From: Rickettsiales bacterium UBA4311
Lineage (GTDB): Bacteria > Pseudomonadota > Alphaproteobacteria > Rickettsiales > Deianiraeaceae
Direction of reading: 5' to 3'
DNA length: 64,000 bases
Assembly: GCA_002394665.1 (NCBI GenBank)
Contig: DGUL01000001.1
Span: 58,184 to 122,183, forward strand
Positions within the stretch are counted from its first letter, which is position 1. Each line of letters opens with the position of its first letter. Positions 52,393-62,200 of this stretch are shown here, piece by piece. The position numbers were made by a program, and so were the translations under genes. The notes under the pieces are model-generated. The model did no database searches. It had not been told where the DNA came from and was given only the letters and a program-made list of their open reading frames with translations.

Positions 52393-53874
52393 ATGAGCGG
52401 TAAAACATTATACGACAAAATTTTTGACGCACACATCGTTGATTTTGATAAGGAGACCGCTGAGTATTTGGTCTACATTGATAGGCATTTAATTCACGAA
52501 GTGACCAGCCCGCAAGCATTTGATGGATTGAGAATTCGTGGCATTGGCGTGCGTTGTCTGGATAAGGTTTTGGCTGTTGCAGACCATAATACTCCAACAA
52601 AAAAACAAGAGAGTATTGACAAAATTGAGGATGAAATTTCAAAAAACCAACTGCAAACATTAGATAAAAATGTAAAAGAATTTGGTATTAAAAACTATCA
52701 TCCAATGTGCGAGAAAAATAATGGAATTATTCATATTGTAGCACCAGAAATTGGTTTTTCACAACCAGCAACAACGATAGTTTGCGGGGATAGCCATACA
52801 TCAACTCACGGAGCTTTTGGTGCTTTGGCTTTTGGTATTGGAACATCGCAAGTGGAGCAAGTTTTTGCTACTCAAACTTTGAAAATCAAAAAGAACAAAA
52901 ACATGAGAATTACCATTAACGGCAAGCTAAAACCAAATGTTTTTGCAAAAGATGTGATTTTATATGTTATTTCAAAAATTGGAACAAGCGGTGGAACTGG
53001 CTATACCATTGAGTTCGCTGGTGATGTTATAAAAAATCTTTCAGTTGAAGGAAGAATGACGATTTGTAATATGGCTATTGAAGCGGGAGCAAGAAGTGGA
53101 ATTATTGCACCGGACGAAAAAGTTTTTGAATATTTTAGAAACAAAAAATACTGCAACATTTCCGTAAAAGATTACAACAAATCCGTTGATTTTGAAAAAA
53201 ATGATGAGTTTTTTAATCAAAAAGTAGAATATTGGAAGCAGTTTTATGCTGACGAAGACGCTGTTTTTGACAAAGAGTTTACATTCAACGGAGATGACAT
53301 AGAGCCTCAAATCACTTGGGGAACATCGCCGGAAGATAGTATTTCAATTTATGATAAAGTGCCAAAAGCAACAAGTGAAAGCAAACAAAAAGCACTTGAA
53401 TATATCGGTATTTCTGCTGGAACAAATATAGCGGATGTTGAGTTTTCAAATGTATTTATTGGTTCTTGCACCAACGGCAGAATTGAAGACTTACGAGAAG
53501 TTGCAAAATGTCTTGATGAAATTGAAAAATACACAGGACAGCCTGCAAAAATAAGCAACAACATTAAACAAGTGCTTGTCGTTTCTGGTTCAAATGTTGT
53601 AAAAATGCAAGCAGAACGAGAAGGAATTGCTGATAAGTTCATAAAAGCAGGTTTTGAATGGAGAAATCCTGGTTGCTCTATGTGCCTTGGGATGAACGAG
53701 GATAGATTGCCACCGTATGCCCGTTGTGCCTCAACTTCAAATCGTAATTTTGAAGGCAGACAAGGTTATTTATCACGAACGCATTTGTGCAGCCCGCGAA
53801 CTGCGACAATAATCGCAGTTTTTGGCAAGATTGATTTAGGTTTTATAGATTGGTGTAAAGAAAATGAGTTTTAG
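52393..53874 (+). CDS. leuC: 3-isopropylmalate dehydratase large subunit
   Basis: 493 residues from ATG 52393 (MSGKTLYDKIFDAHIV). The 4Fe-4S cysteines are in CGDSHTSTHGAFG (first region), GSCTNGRIEDL and NPGCSMCLGMN. It isomerises 2- to 3-isopropylmalate with LeuD. It reads through to leuD with 15 bases between. Looks intact. Confidence 0.96.
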   Translation: MSGKTLYDKIFDAHIVDFDKETAEYLVYIDRHLIHEVTSPQAFDGLRIRGIGVRCLDKVLAVADHNTPTKKQESIDKIEDEISKNQLQTLDKNVKEFGIKNYHPMCEKNNGIIHIVAPEIGFSQPATTIVCGDSHTSTHGAFGALAFGIGTSQVEQVFATQTLKIKKNKNMRITINGKLKPNVFAKDVILYVISKIGTSGGTGYTIEFAGDVIKNLSVEGRMTICNMAIEAGARSGIIAPDEKVFEYFRNKKYCNISVKDYNKSVDFEKNDEFFNQKVEYWKQFYADEDAVFDKEFTFNGDDIEPQITWGTSPEDSISIYDKVPKATSESKQKALEYIGISAGTNIADVEFSNVFIGSCTNGRIEDLREVAKCLDEIEKYTGQPAKISNNIKQVLVVSGSNVVKMQAEREGIADKFIKAGFEWRNPGCSMCLGMNEDRLPPYARCASTSNRNFEGRQGYLSRTHLCSPRTATIIAVFGKIDLGFIDWCKENEF

Positions 53875-53889
53875 TTTTTTATTTAGTTT

Positions 53890-54561
53890 ATGACAGAAAA
53901 AAATAGTATTTTTAAGCAAGATTTTTCAAGTATATTTGCAGTAATAGACATTGACAACATTGATACGGATATGCTAATTCCAAAGCAGTTTTTGAAAACT
54001 ACAACAAGAATTGGACTTGGAAAGTATTTGTTTTATGAGAGAAGATATGATAAAGATGGCAACGAAAAAGACGATTTTGTGTTAAATAAACCTCCATATG
54101 ATAAAGCAGAAATCTTGGTTAGTGGCAAAAATTTCGGTTGCGGTTCTTCTCGCGAACATGCACCTTGGGCGTTGAAAGATTTTGGAATTAAAGTTGTAAT
54201 TGCTGAAAGTTTTGCTGATATTTTCTACAATAATAGTTTTGAAAATCTAATTTTGCTAATAACCTTAGAAAAAGAAGAAATTGACTACATTAAGAAAGTT
54301 TTTAATTGTAATAATTGCGAGGACAACGAGGAAGGCAATATAGTTGATATGTTTTGTAAATCACTAAAAGGAAGTAGTTTTGATACAGATAAAATCACTA
54401 TAAACCTTGAAAAACAGGAGGTTAAATGCGGAGAGAAAACTTTTAATTTTGAGATAGATGATGCAAAAAAGTATAAAATTATCAATCAAATTGACACGAT
54501 TGGTGAGATTTTAAAAAAGAAAAAATTGATTGAAGAATTTGAGAAATCACACGAGATTTAG
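53890..54561 (+). CDS. leuD: 3-isopropylmalate dehydratase small subunit
   Basis: 223 residues. Swivel domain of the isomerase: DIDNIDTDMLIPKQFLKT and KNFGCGSSREHAPWALKDFG are the family signatures. Intact and next to leuC. Confidence 0.96.
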   Translation: MTEKNSIFKQDFSSIFAVIDIDNIDTDMLIPKQFLKTTTRIGLGKYLFYERRYDKDGNEKDDFVLNKPPYDKAEILVSGKNFGCGSSREHAPWALKDFGIKVVIAESFADIFYNNSFENLILLITLEKEEIDYIKKVFNCNNCEDNEEGNIVDMFCKSLKGSSFDTDKITINLEKQEVKCGEKTFNFEIDDAKKYKIINQIDTIGEILKKKKLIEEFEKSHEI

Positions 54562-54650
54562 CATTTTTTTCAACAATTTTTTCTTCAACAAATTTTGTTT
54601 GTTGTAAATTTTTAGTTGTTTTTGTTATTGTTGTTATTATTGTTTTTTTT

Positions 54651-55739
54651 ATGACTTATAAAGTTTTAGTTTTAGCAGGCGACGGCATTGGAGAGGAAAT
54701 AATGTCTTCAACCATTGATGTATTAAAAGCACTTGAAAAGAAAGTTGAAAAGCAACTTTTTGAGTTTGATTATGACCTCATTGGTGGCTGCGCTTATGAA
54801 AAATATGAAGTTCCGCTTGCAGACGAAACGCTTGAAAAGGCGATGAACGCAGATGCTGTATTGCTTGGTGCCGTTGGTGGTTATCAGTGGGATAATTTGC
54901 CTATGGAAAAACGTCCTGAAAAAGGTTTGTTAAAAATTCGCAAAGGAATGGGACTTTATGCAAATCTTCGTCCTGTGAAAATTTTTGATGATTTAATTGA
55001 AAAATCACCATTGAAACGCGAAATTGTTGCCGGAACCGATATTGTTATAGTCCGCGAATTGATTGGAGGTTTGTATTTTGGCGAACCAAGAGGAATTACA
55101 GAAAAAAACGGCGAACCTTATGGTTTTAATACAATGTGCTATGCAAAAAGCGAGATTGAAAGAATTGGAAAAGTTGCTTTTGAAATAGCACAAAAACGAA
55201 GAAAAAAAGTAATATCCGTAGATAAATCTAACGTTCTTGAAGCAATGAGATTGTGGAGAAATACAATTACTGAAATGTCAAAAGATTACCCAGATGTTGA
55301 ATTGTCGCATAACTACATTGATGCTATGGCTATGGATATGGTGCGGAGACCAAAAGACTTTGATGTTATAGTTTGCGAAAATACTTTTGGCGATATTTTA
55401 AGCGATTTAGCGTCATCCTGCTCGGGTTCTATTGGGCTTTTACCTTCTGCTTCTCTTGGAGACATAAACCAAAAAACAGGCAAAAGATTTGCACTTTATG
55501 AACCAATACACGGCTCCGCGCCAGATATTGCAGGACAAAATAAAGCAAATCCGATTGGGACAATTCTGTCTGCGTCTATGATGTTGCGTTATTCGTTTGA
55601 TATGCAAAAAGAGGCGGATATGATTGATAACGCCGTTGAGAAAATGTTGAAAAAATACAGAACTATCGACATCTGGCAAGAAGGATTTGAAAAAATTGGA
55701 ACAAGTGAAGTTGCAGAAAAAATAGAGTATTATTTCTGA
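54651..55739 (+). CDS. leuB: 3-isopropylmalate dehydrogenase
   Basis: 362 residues. AGDGIGEEIM start, IVRELIGGLYFGEPRG, and NTFGDILSDLAS with EPIHGSAPDIAGQNKANP match the family. It oxidises 3-isopropylmalate with NAD. It follows leuD by 89 bases of T-rich sequence. Confidence 0.96.
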   Translation: MTYKVLVLAGDGIGEEIMSSTIDVLKALEKKVEKQLFEFDYDLIGGCAYEKYEVPLADETLEKAMNADAVLLGAVGGYQWDNLPMEKRPEKGLLKIRKGMGLYANLRPVKIFDDLIEKSPLKREIVAGTDIVIVRELIGGLYFGEPRGITEKNGEPYGFNTMCYAKSEIERIGKVAFEIAQKRRKKVISVDKSNVLEAMRLWRNTITEMSKDYPDVELSHNYIDAMAMDMVRRPKDFDVIVCENTFGDILSDLASSCSGSIGLLPSASLGDINQKTGKRFALYEPIHGSAPDIAGQNKANPIGTILSASMMLRYSFDMQKEADMIDNAVEKMLKKYRTIDIWQEGFEKIGTSEVAEKIEYYF

Positions 55740-55772
55740 TGCCTCTTTCGAGATAAATATTTCTCAAAACAA

Positions 55773-56903
55773 TTGCAAATAAAAAAAACACAAGGAAAAT
55801 CCTACGGGTTTTGTCTTTTGTTTAAACCGAAAATTACAAAAATTCCAGTAAAAACTCTTTTCAAGAAAGCATTAAAGGACTTTCAAACGGATATAATTGG
55901 TATAGACCTTGGCACCTGCAATACTTTAATTTGTAATAAAGATGGCATTTTGTTAAATGAAAACTCAAACCTTGCTTATATCTCCGAAACAATGGATAAA
56001 AGCGAAGTTTATGCTTTTGGCACAAAGGCAAACGATTTAATAGGAAGGACGCCATTTAAAATAGATGTAAAAAATCCAATTTGCGATGGTGTGGTGAATA
56101 ATATTAGCCAAACGGAAGAGTTGTTGAATATCTTTTTAACAAAAACTTTTAAAAAAAAGATCGCTCAACCAATCATTATTGTCGGTGTTCCGTTTAATGC
56201 AACGAACGTAGAACAAGTTGCTCTTTCAGATATTCTTGAAAGATGTAATGCTAAAAAAGTATTTTTTATTTATGAAAGTTTGGCATCCGCCATCGGAGCC
56301 GGTGCTCGTGTTAAAGAAGCAATTGGAAATATCGTTATAGACATAGGCGGGGGCACAACTGAAATTTCAGTAATCTCACTTGGAGGAATAATAAAAAACC
56401 AATCTTTCCGATGTGGCGGACAACACATAGATAAAATGATACAAGAATATGTTCAACATAAATATAACATCGCTTTAAGTTTAGTGAGCGCGGAAGAGAT
56501 AAAGAAGAATATTGGCTGTGCTTTTGTTGTAAATGAAAAAAACAATGGAAAATTCAAAATCAGCGGAAGAGATTTATCAACAAATAAACCAAAAAATATA
56601 GAAATTACAGCAAAAGACACGAGCGTTGCAATGGCAGAATTTACCAACCTCCTCGTTGATAATTTAAAAGCCGTCTTGAGTGCAACACCACCAGAGCTAA
56701 TTGAAGACATAACAAACAATGGTATTTTCCTTTGCGGAGGAGGAGCAAGAATTAAAAACCTTGATTATGTCATTGAACAAACGACAAATCTAAAATCAAC
56801 AATTTGCGAACAGCCTGAACTTTGTTTAATCAAAGGACTTCAAAAAATAATTCAAAATTTCAAAGATTACCAGCAAGACGTTTTATTTCAAATCAAATAC
56901 TAA
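55773..56903 (+). CDS. mreB: Rod-shape actin MreB
   Basis: About 376 residues from a TTG at 55773; no ATG precedes the conserved IGIDLGTCNTLIC. The usual start would be some 20-28 residues further in, so the N-terminal stretch (LLFKPKITKIPVK) may not be translated. Actin-fold motifs: DLGTCNTL, GNIVIDIGGGTTEISVIS, GIFLCGGGARI. MreB positions cell-wall synthesis, which suggests peptidoglycan is made. MreC and MreD are not adjacent. Confidence 0.9.
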   Translation: MQIKKTQGKSYGFCLLFKPKITKIPVKTLFKKALKDFQTDIIGIDLGTCNTLICNKDGILLNENSNLAYISETMDKSEVYAFGTKANDLIGRTPFKIDVKNPICDGVVNNISQTEELLNIFLTKTFKKKIAQPIIIVGVPFNATNVEQVALSDILERCNAKKVFFIYESLASAIGAGARVKEAIGNIVIDIGGGTTEISVISLGGIIKNQSFRCGGQHIDKMIQEYVQHKYNIALSLVSAEEIKKNIGCAFVVNEKNNGKFKISGRDLSTNKPKNIEITAKDTSVAMAEFTNLLVDNLKAVLSATPPELIEDITNNGIFLCGGGARIKNLDYVIEQTTNLKSTICEQPELCLIKGLQKIIQNFKDYQQDVLFQIKY

Positions 56904-56907
56904 TTTT

Positions 56908-57795
56908 ATGTTTGCATTGGAGCTGAAAAATCTTAACAAAAGTTTTTCAAAACAAGTCGGTTTATTTAAACGCAAAAAAGTAGAAAAACACGTCTTAAAT
57001 AATTGCTCGCTTAAAATTGAAGAAGGCAAAATTTTTGGTCTCGTAGGACTAAATGGCACAGGCAAAACAACGATGATAAAAATAATATTAGATTTATTAA
57101 ATGCCGACGATGGCGAAGTTAAAATTTTCGGCAAATCCAATTTATCACCCACAGCAAGAACACGAATAAATTACTTACCAGAAAAATTTTGCCCCTCTCC
57201 ATACCTGACAGGCCACGAGTTTTTAAAAATCTCAATGTCATTTTTCAAAAAAAAACTGAATTTACAAGAAGCCGACAAGGTCGCAAAAAGTTTAGACTTA
57301 GAGCCAAAAAATTTGAAAGATATAGTAAAAAAATACTCCAAAGGTATGGGACAAAAATTGGGACTTTTAGCGTGCATTTTAAGCGATGCAAAACTTTTAA
57401 TCCTTGACGAGCCAATGAGTGGATTAGACCCAAAAGCAAGAACATTGTTAAAACAAATTCTTGTTGATTACGCAAAAAAAGGAAACACAATCTTTTTTAG
57501 CTCTCATATTTTAAGCGACGTTGAAGAAATTTGCGATAAAATGGCAGTTCTAAACAATGGGAAAATAACATTCTGCGGAACACCAAAAGATTTTCGTAAA
57601 ACCTACCCAGCAGAGACGGCGGAAAAATCTTTTTTAAAAGCATTAGAACAGGCCGATGATGATAAAGACGAAAAAACAAAAACCAGAATCGCAACAAAAA
57701 AGAAAGAAAATAAAAACAACAAAAACAAAATTAAAAAAACGAGCACGACAAAACTAAAACCAGAAAATAAAAAATCACTAAAAGCAAAAAAATAA
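56908..57795 (+). CDS. ABC transporter ATP-binding protein with lysine-rich tail
   Basis: 295 residues. Walker A GLNGTGKTT, signature YSKGMGQKL (non-standard but of the DrrA/NatA-like type) and Walker B LLILDEPMSGLDP, with H-loop SSHILSD. The order fits exporter ATPases. The last ~55 residues are Lys/Asn/Thr-rich and disordered. It is four bases after mreB. No permease is adjacent, so the substrate is unknown. Confidence 0.85.
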   Translation: MFALELKNLNKSFSKQVGLFKRKKVEKHVLNNCSLKIEEGKIFGLVGLNGTGKTTMIKIILDLLNADDGEVKIFGKSNLSPTARTRINYLPEKFCPSPYLTGHEFLKISMSFFKKKLNLQEADKVAKSLDLEPKNLKDIVKKYSKGMGQKLGLLACILSDAKLLILDEPMSGLDPKARTLLKQILVDYAKKGNTIFFSSHILSDVEEICDKMAVLNNGKITFCGTPKDFRKTYPAETAEKSFLKALEQADDDKDEKTKTRIATKKKENKNNKNKIKKTSTTKLKPENKKSLKAKK

Positions 57796-57878
57796 CAAAA
57801 CTGCGAACTAAACAACGGAAGCAAATTTTAAACTTTTAACTTACCTGATAATTAAAAATAAAAAGACCAAGCAATTTT

Positions 57879-60074
57879 TTACTTCACATTTTCCCTATCT
57901 TTTTCAGAAACGACATCGCCCTTTTTATTTTCTTCATTTTTACTTTTATCTTTTTTATTGTCTTCTTTTCCTTCTTTTTCATTCTTAATATCGCCCTTTG
58001 TATCAATTTTGTCAGCTTTATCTCCTTCTTTTTTCTCAACCTTTCCATCCACTTTTCCTTCTACTTTTTCCTCTGTTTTTTCATCTACTTTCACACCATC
58101 TTTTTTCTCATCTTGCGTCCCTTCTTGTACTTTTTTCTCATCTTTCTTTTCACCTTTTTGATCTTCTATTTTTTCTGTCTTTTTTTCTTCCTTATCTTTC
58201 TTTTCTTCTTTGTCTTTGTTAACTTCTTTTGCCGTATCATCAACTTTTTTCTCACCATCTTTTACCTCTTGCTTTATTTTTCCTTTTTCTTTCTGCTTTG
58301 CTTCGTTTGTTTTTTTATCCTCCTCTTTTTTGTTTTTTTCATCTTTTTCTGCCTCCTTATCGCCTTTTCTATTACCCTTTACAGATTTTACATCTTTCTT
58401 GACTAAGCTATTCATATATTTTTCCGTGCTTGTTGGAGCTGATGCAATAACTTTTCCATCTTCAATTTTATACGGCAAAACCTTATAATCTCCGTTAATT
58501 CTTGCTTCGTGAATAAATAAATTCTTTCCATCCTCATTAGGATTTTTTACACTATACCCAAGCAACTTTGCCACAAATTTGCTAATATCGTAATGTGTTG
58601 TCAATTTTGTATTCCTAATTTCATCCATTAGAACTTTACTGCTTGCTTTCGTGTAAACAAAATAAGGAACTTGCACAACGCCCAAATCAAGAATATTATG
58701 CCCAACACCAAAGCCGTGCCAACCGCCCTCGTCGCTAATATACTCCCCGTGATCCGATGTCATTATAAAATAATCCGCATCTTTTCTTATCGCAATACTT
58801 AAAAGCTCATTCAGCAACCAATCAAGGTACAAAATACTATTATGATAAGCACTCATTTCTTGTGCCATCTTGGTTTTGTTGTCCCTAAACTTTTTAAATT
58901 CCTTTTTATGATGCTCGTAATTTTTATAAAATGGTATATGTGCGGTTTTTGGATTTATAACAACAAGATGTTTGCCAGTTGATAAATCCATTTTTTTAAA
59001 TGCATCAATCAGATGATCGTCGCCCTTTATTTTATATTGCACGGCATTACTTTCTTGTGTCTGCATATCATCGGCAAAGACAGAAGAATAATCGGAGTTT
59101 ATAATACTTTGCATTGAAAGCCAATGAGTTTTATAACCATTTTCTTTTGCCATTTTAAATAAATTGTGTTCCATTTTTTTCAAACAACGGATATTACCTG
59201 GCTCCCTAATCATATTGAAAAACAAGGCGTGAGATGCCATAGTTCCCACAGCACCGCTTATTGCTGTTGTATAAGCGAAATGTTCCTCATTCCCTTCTGC
59301 AAATTTCTTCAACAATGGCGTCGTGTCCCTTAAATCTTTATTTATCAAACTCATATCTCTTGCATTTGTGCTTTCTCCCATAAAGAATACTATAACCCTT
59401 GGAGTTTTGTTTGAAACCTTCTTGACTTCGTACTTTTTATAAGCCTTTTCCATCAATTTTTCATCAAGCCCATTTATTGATTTAATATGTGTCAAAAAGA
59501 AAGCATAACTTGAAATAGAGTTTCTTATTGTCTGTCTCGTTGGCGAAACAAAAAACCTATCCAGTGCTTTATTGTATCCATCATAAAAAAGCCAAGAAAC
59601 TCCACCAATAATGGAAATAAATGCAAAAGGTGAAAAATAAAAAAACTTTCTTTTTCTTATACTAAACACCAAAAACAAAACAAATAAAGCAAAATAAATC
59701 AAATCAATGTGCCAAACCGCTGATACATTATCAAGCAAATCATCGGAACTATCTTGAAAGATTTTTGCAATCAAAAGTGGCTCTATTGCAAAACCCGTTA
59801 CAAATGCGTAATTTAATTGCGTAAATTGAGCGATAAAAATAAACAAACCAAACAACAATTTTACAACAATTCCGGAAAACGAAAGAAAAAAACAAACCAA
59901 TACAACTATTGCAGTAATAACAATATGAATATTTAAATTACATTTTCCAGACACAACCAATATAATATCCGGAGCAAACACCAAAAGCAAAGACAAAAAC
60001 GTTGAAATAATATGATTTTTAAACCTTACATCCTCTTTTGGAATAATAAAAAGTTTAGTAAAAAAGTTAAACAT
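57879..60074 (-). CDS. Phosphoethanolamine transferase-like sulfatase-fold protein with lysine/glutamate tail
   Basis: 731 residues. About five transmembrane helices fill the first ~170 residues. The periplasmic domain has the nucleophile Thr in FMGESTNARDMSL, HIPFYKNYE, MTSDHGEYISD and HGFGVGHN, as in EptA/CptA enzymes that add phosphoethanolamine to lipid A or core. The last ~180 residues are almost only Lys, Glu and Asp (EKKDKEEKKTEKIEDQKG and similar). The target is not known; lipid A genes are not in the window. Confidence 0.85.
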   Translation of the reverse strand: MFNFFTKLFIIPKEDVRFKNHIISTFLSLLLVFAPDIILVVSGKCNLNIHIVITAIVVLVCFFLSFSGIVVKLLFGLFIFIAQFTQLNYAFVTGFAIEPLLIAKIFQDSSDDLLDNVSAVWHIDLIYFALFVLFLVFSIRKRKFFYFSPFAFISIIGGVSWLFYDGYNKALDRFFVSPTRQTIRNSISSYAFFLTHIKSINGLDEKLMEKAYKKYEVKKVSNKTPRVIVFFMGESTNARDMSLINKDLRDTTPLLKKFAEGNEEHFAYTTAISGAVGTMASHALFFNMIREPGNIRCLKKMEHNLFKMAKENGYKTHWLSMQSIINSDYSSVFADDMQTQESNAVQYKIKGDDHLIDAFKKMDLSTGKHLVVINPKTAHIPFYKNYEHHKKEFKKFRDNKTKMAQEMSAYHNSILYLDWLLNELLSIAIRKDADYFIMTSDHGEYISDEGGWHGFGVGHNILDLGVVQVPYFVYTKASSKVLMDEIRNTKLTTHYDISKFVAKLLGYSVKNPNEDGKNLFIHEARINGDYKVLPYKIEDGKVIASAPTSTEKYMNSLVKKDVKSVKGNRKGDKEAEKDEKNKKEEDKKTNEAKQKEKGKIKQEVKDGEKKVDDTAKEVNKDKEEKKDKEEKKTEKIEDQKGEKKDEKKVQEGTQDEKKDGVKVDEKTEEKVEGKVDGKVEKKEGDKADKIDTKGDIKNEKEGKEDNKKDKSKNEENKKGDVVSEKDRENVK

Positions 60075-60216
60075 ACAGAGTAATATAAAAACCTTTAAAT
60101 TAAAAGCAATCTGCTATATCAATCAGCATTCTACTTTGTCAAAAAATATAAAATTCATTAGCAATCTTGTATTGATTTTAATTTTTTAAAATCACAAACT
60201 TTATCGACATATTTTT

Positions 60217-60789
60217 ATGGGCGACGAGGTTGTGGTTAAAGATAAAATCAGCGGTTTTGAAAAAAAAATGTCTGGAATTGTTGAACATACAATAAGAAAT
60301 TTTTCAACTCTTCGCGTTGGTTTTGCTCGTCCTGATTTTCTTGAAGGAATAAAAGTTGAAGCATACGGGCAACTTATGCCAATCAATCAAGTTGCGACTA
60401 TTGGAATACTTGACAACTTTTCGCTTTCCGTTGCACCATTTGATAAGTCTAACAACAAAAACATAACCAAAGCGATACAGGAAGCAAATCTTGGCGTTGG
60501 AATTATTAACGAAGCAACGCATATTCGTGTTACAATGCCAAAAATCACCGAAGAAAGAAGAAAAGAATATGTAAAAATTTTGAAAAAATACACGGAAGAC
60601 GGAAAAATTGCAATCCGCGGAGTGCGAAGAGATGCAAATGATGCGGTAAAAAATGCCAAAAAAAACAATGAAATCTCCGAAGATGAAGCGAAAAGATTTG
60701 AAAATGATGTCCAAAAAATGACTGATAAATTTGTTGACGAAATAGACAAAAAAGCAGAGGTTAAGGAAAAAGAAATAATGAGTATTTAA
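60217..60789 (+). CDS. frr: Ribosome recycling factor
   Basis: 190 residues. Splits post-termination ribosomes with EF-G. The RRF signature NFSTLRVGFARPDFLEGIKVEAYG and the helical RVTMPKITEERRKEYVK and GVRRDANDAVK segments are seen. Normal length. It is divergent from the EptA-like gene. Confidence 0.96.
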   Translation: MGDEVVVKDKISGFEKKMSGIVEHTIRNFSTLRVGFARPDFLEGIKVEAYGQLMPINQVATIGILDNFSLSVAPFDKSNNKNITKAIQEANLGVGIINEATHIRVTMPKITEERRKEYVKILKKYTEDGKIAIRGVRRDANDAVKNAKKNNEISEDEAKRFENDVQKMTDKFVDEIDKKAEVKEKEIMSI

Positions 60790-60918
60790 ATTTTAAAACT
60801 CACTATTCACATTTCACAACCAAACAATCAAACATTAAAACCTTGTGCCGTTTTTTATTTTTGACCTCCAATTCTAAATCCTTGATTTTTAATATATTAT
60901 TTCAAAACACATAAGCGG

Positions 60919-60992
60919 GGGATCATAGTTCAGTTGGCTAGAACGCTACTATGGCATAGTAGAGGTCTCGGGTTCGAGTCCCGATGGTTCCA
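60919..60992 (+). tRNA. tRNA-Ala (anticodon GGC)
   Basis: Acceptor GGGATCA pairs with TGGTTCC; the third pair is G3-U70, the alanine identity element. Anticodon stem CTACT with loop ATGGCAT, T-arm CGGGTTCGAGTCCCG. Confidence 0.93.
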
Positions 60993-61079
60993 CGTGTTTT
61001 TTTTTATTTATTAAACATCAAACAACGTCGTATTTCGGCCAAATGCATTAAGTATTTGCTAACTTAAAAAATAGCAACG

Positions 61080-61153
61080 TGCATCCAATAGGATTTGAAC
61101 CTACAACCTTTGCCTCCGGAGGGCAACGCTCTATCCAGTTGAGCTATGGATGC
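61080..61153 (-). tRNA. tRNA-Arg (anticodon CCG)
   Basis: Minus-strand cloverleaf: GCATCCA/TGGATGC acceptor, anticodon stem TTGCC with loop CTCCGGA, T-arm TAGGTTCAAATCCTA. Confidence 0.93.
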
Positions 61154-61231
61154 CTACAATAAAAAGATAAAAATAAAATCTATTATTTTCAATAAAAACA
61201 ATAATACAACTAATCAATATCGCGATTGTAC

Positions 61232-61675
61232 TTATTTCTTATTTCTCTTTCTGGCTATACCTGCACGAACCTTTGAATAATTCTTACACGTGCAAGGATA
61301 ATCAACGGGCAAATTCCACTTGGCTTTATACTCGCTAAAAGTCATACCATAATGCACACGCAGGTGCCTTTTTAGCATCTTCATTTTCTTTCCATCTTCA
61401 AGACAAATAATATAGTCATCAAAAACCGTTTGCTCTGGAATATTCCTTTTCGTCTTTGATAAATCTTTAAATTTACCATACATCTCAACAAACTTTTTTA
61501 CAAATTCGTCGGAATTTTCATCATCACCATTCTGTTTCAAATATTCCATTGCTACTTTTGCAAAAACCATATTATCGTCTTTTGCATCAAATTCAGATTT
61601 GTTTCGTGTATTCAAAAATTTGATGATTTTATCATCTTTTTTAAAAAAATCATTCTCTTCTCTTTTTTGAAACAT
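61232..61675 (-). CDS. MucR/Ros-family transcriptional regulator
   Basis: 147 residues. The C-terminal half has the Ros/MucR pattern YIICLEDGKKMKMLKRHLRVHYGMTFSEYKAKWNLPVDYP, including the Cys...His-His zinc-finger ligands and the conserved KWxLPxDYP. The N-terminus is a longer charged region. These proteins bind AT-rich DNA and control surface and host-interaction genes in alphaproteobacteria, so it is a candidate regulator for the giants. Its own target sites are not seen. Confidence 0.88.
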   Translation of the reverse strand: MFQKREENDFFKKDDKIIKFLNTRNKSEFDAKDDNMVFAKVAMEYLKQNGDDENSDEFVKKFVEMYGKFKDLSKTKRNIPEQTVFDDYIICLEDGKKMKMLKRHLRVHYGMTFSEYKAKWNLPVDYPCTCKNYSKVRAGIARKRNKK

Positions 61676-61844
61676 AAAACAACAATCAATAATAAAGATT
61701 GATATAGAAAAATCAAGAAAAAATTAAACCAATAGTTTAAAAAAGTAATTTCAAAAAAACTGAATTGAATTGAAAATTATTTTTTAATCAATCAGAATTC
61801 ATTGGATTTAACATAATTTTACATTTTTATCACGAAAAAAACTT

Positions 61845-62075
61845 ATGAAAATATCGGTTGAGGAAAATCGCAGAACACAAAACAATATTATTATAATTCC
61901 AAAAAGATGCGTAAAACTCGCTTGCCATAGGAACAAAATCAGGCGACAAATCAAGACAATTTTACAGGCAACAGAAACCAAAAAAAAAGTCGTAAAATAT
62001 TTTGATAAAGAGCAAAAACCTCTGTTTAAGGAAGTGAATAAAGAACTTTTAAAAGTATTGAGCTTTAAATGCTAA
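61845..62075 (+). CDS. rnpA: Short ribonuclease P protein component-like protein
   Basis: 76 residues; the usual length is about 110-120. IIIIPKRCVKLACHRNKIRRQIKTIL fits the RnpA RNR core (K.GKAVxRNxIKRxxRE). The middle beta strand of the fold is mostly missing and the C-terminus (FKEVNKELLKVLSF) looks like the last helix. RNase P trims tRNA 5' ends. Neither rpmH nor yidC, its normal neighbours, is adjacent. I am only moderately sure. Confidence 0.6.
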   Translation: MKISVEENRRTQNNIIIIPKRCVKLACHRNKIRRQIKTILQATETKKKVVKYFDKEQKPLFKEVNKELLKVLSFKC

Positions 62076-62086
62076 AAATAGTAAAT

Positions 62087-62105
62087 TGGTCACAAAATGT
62101 GACCA
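62087..62105. promoter_or_regulatory. Perfect inverted repeat, possible operator of the methyltransferase gene
   Basis: TGGTCACA-AAA-TGTGACCA with perfect eight-base arms. No T run follows, so it is not a terminator. It lies between rnpA and the methyltransferase start at 62201. Confidence 0.5.
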
Positions 62106-62200
62106 GTTGGAAATAACGACATCGGGCAGAAAATAAAATTTTACAAGGGATTAAAAAAGCATAATTTGCTAATTATATTTAATTTTTCATTTAAGAGCAT

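Noticed and set aside
57958..58488. Several Phe/Ser-rich plus-strand frames
   Set aside because: All are antisense to the Lys/Glu-rich tail of the EptA-like gene.
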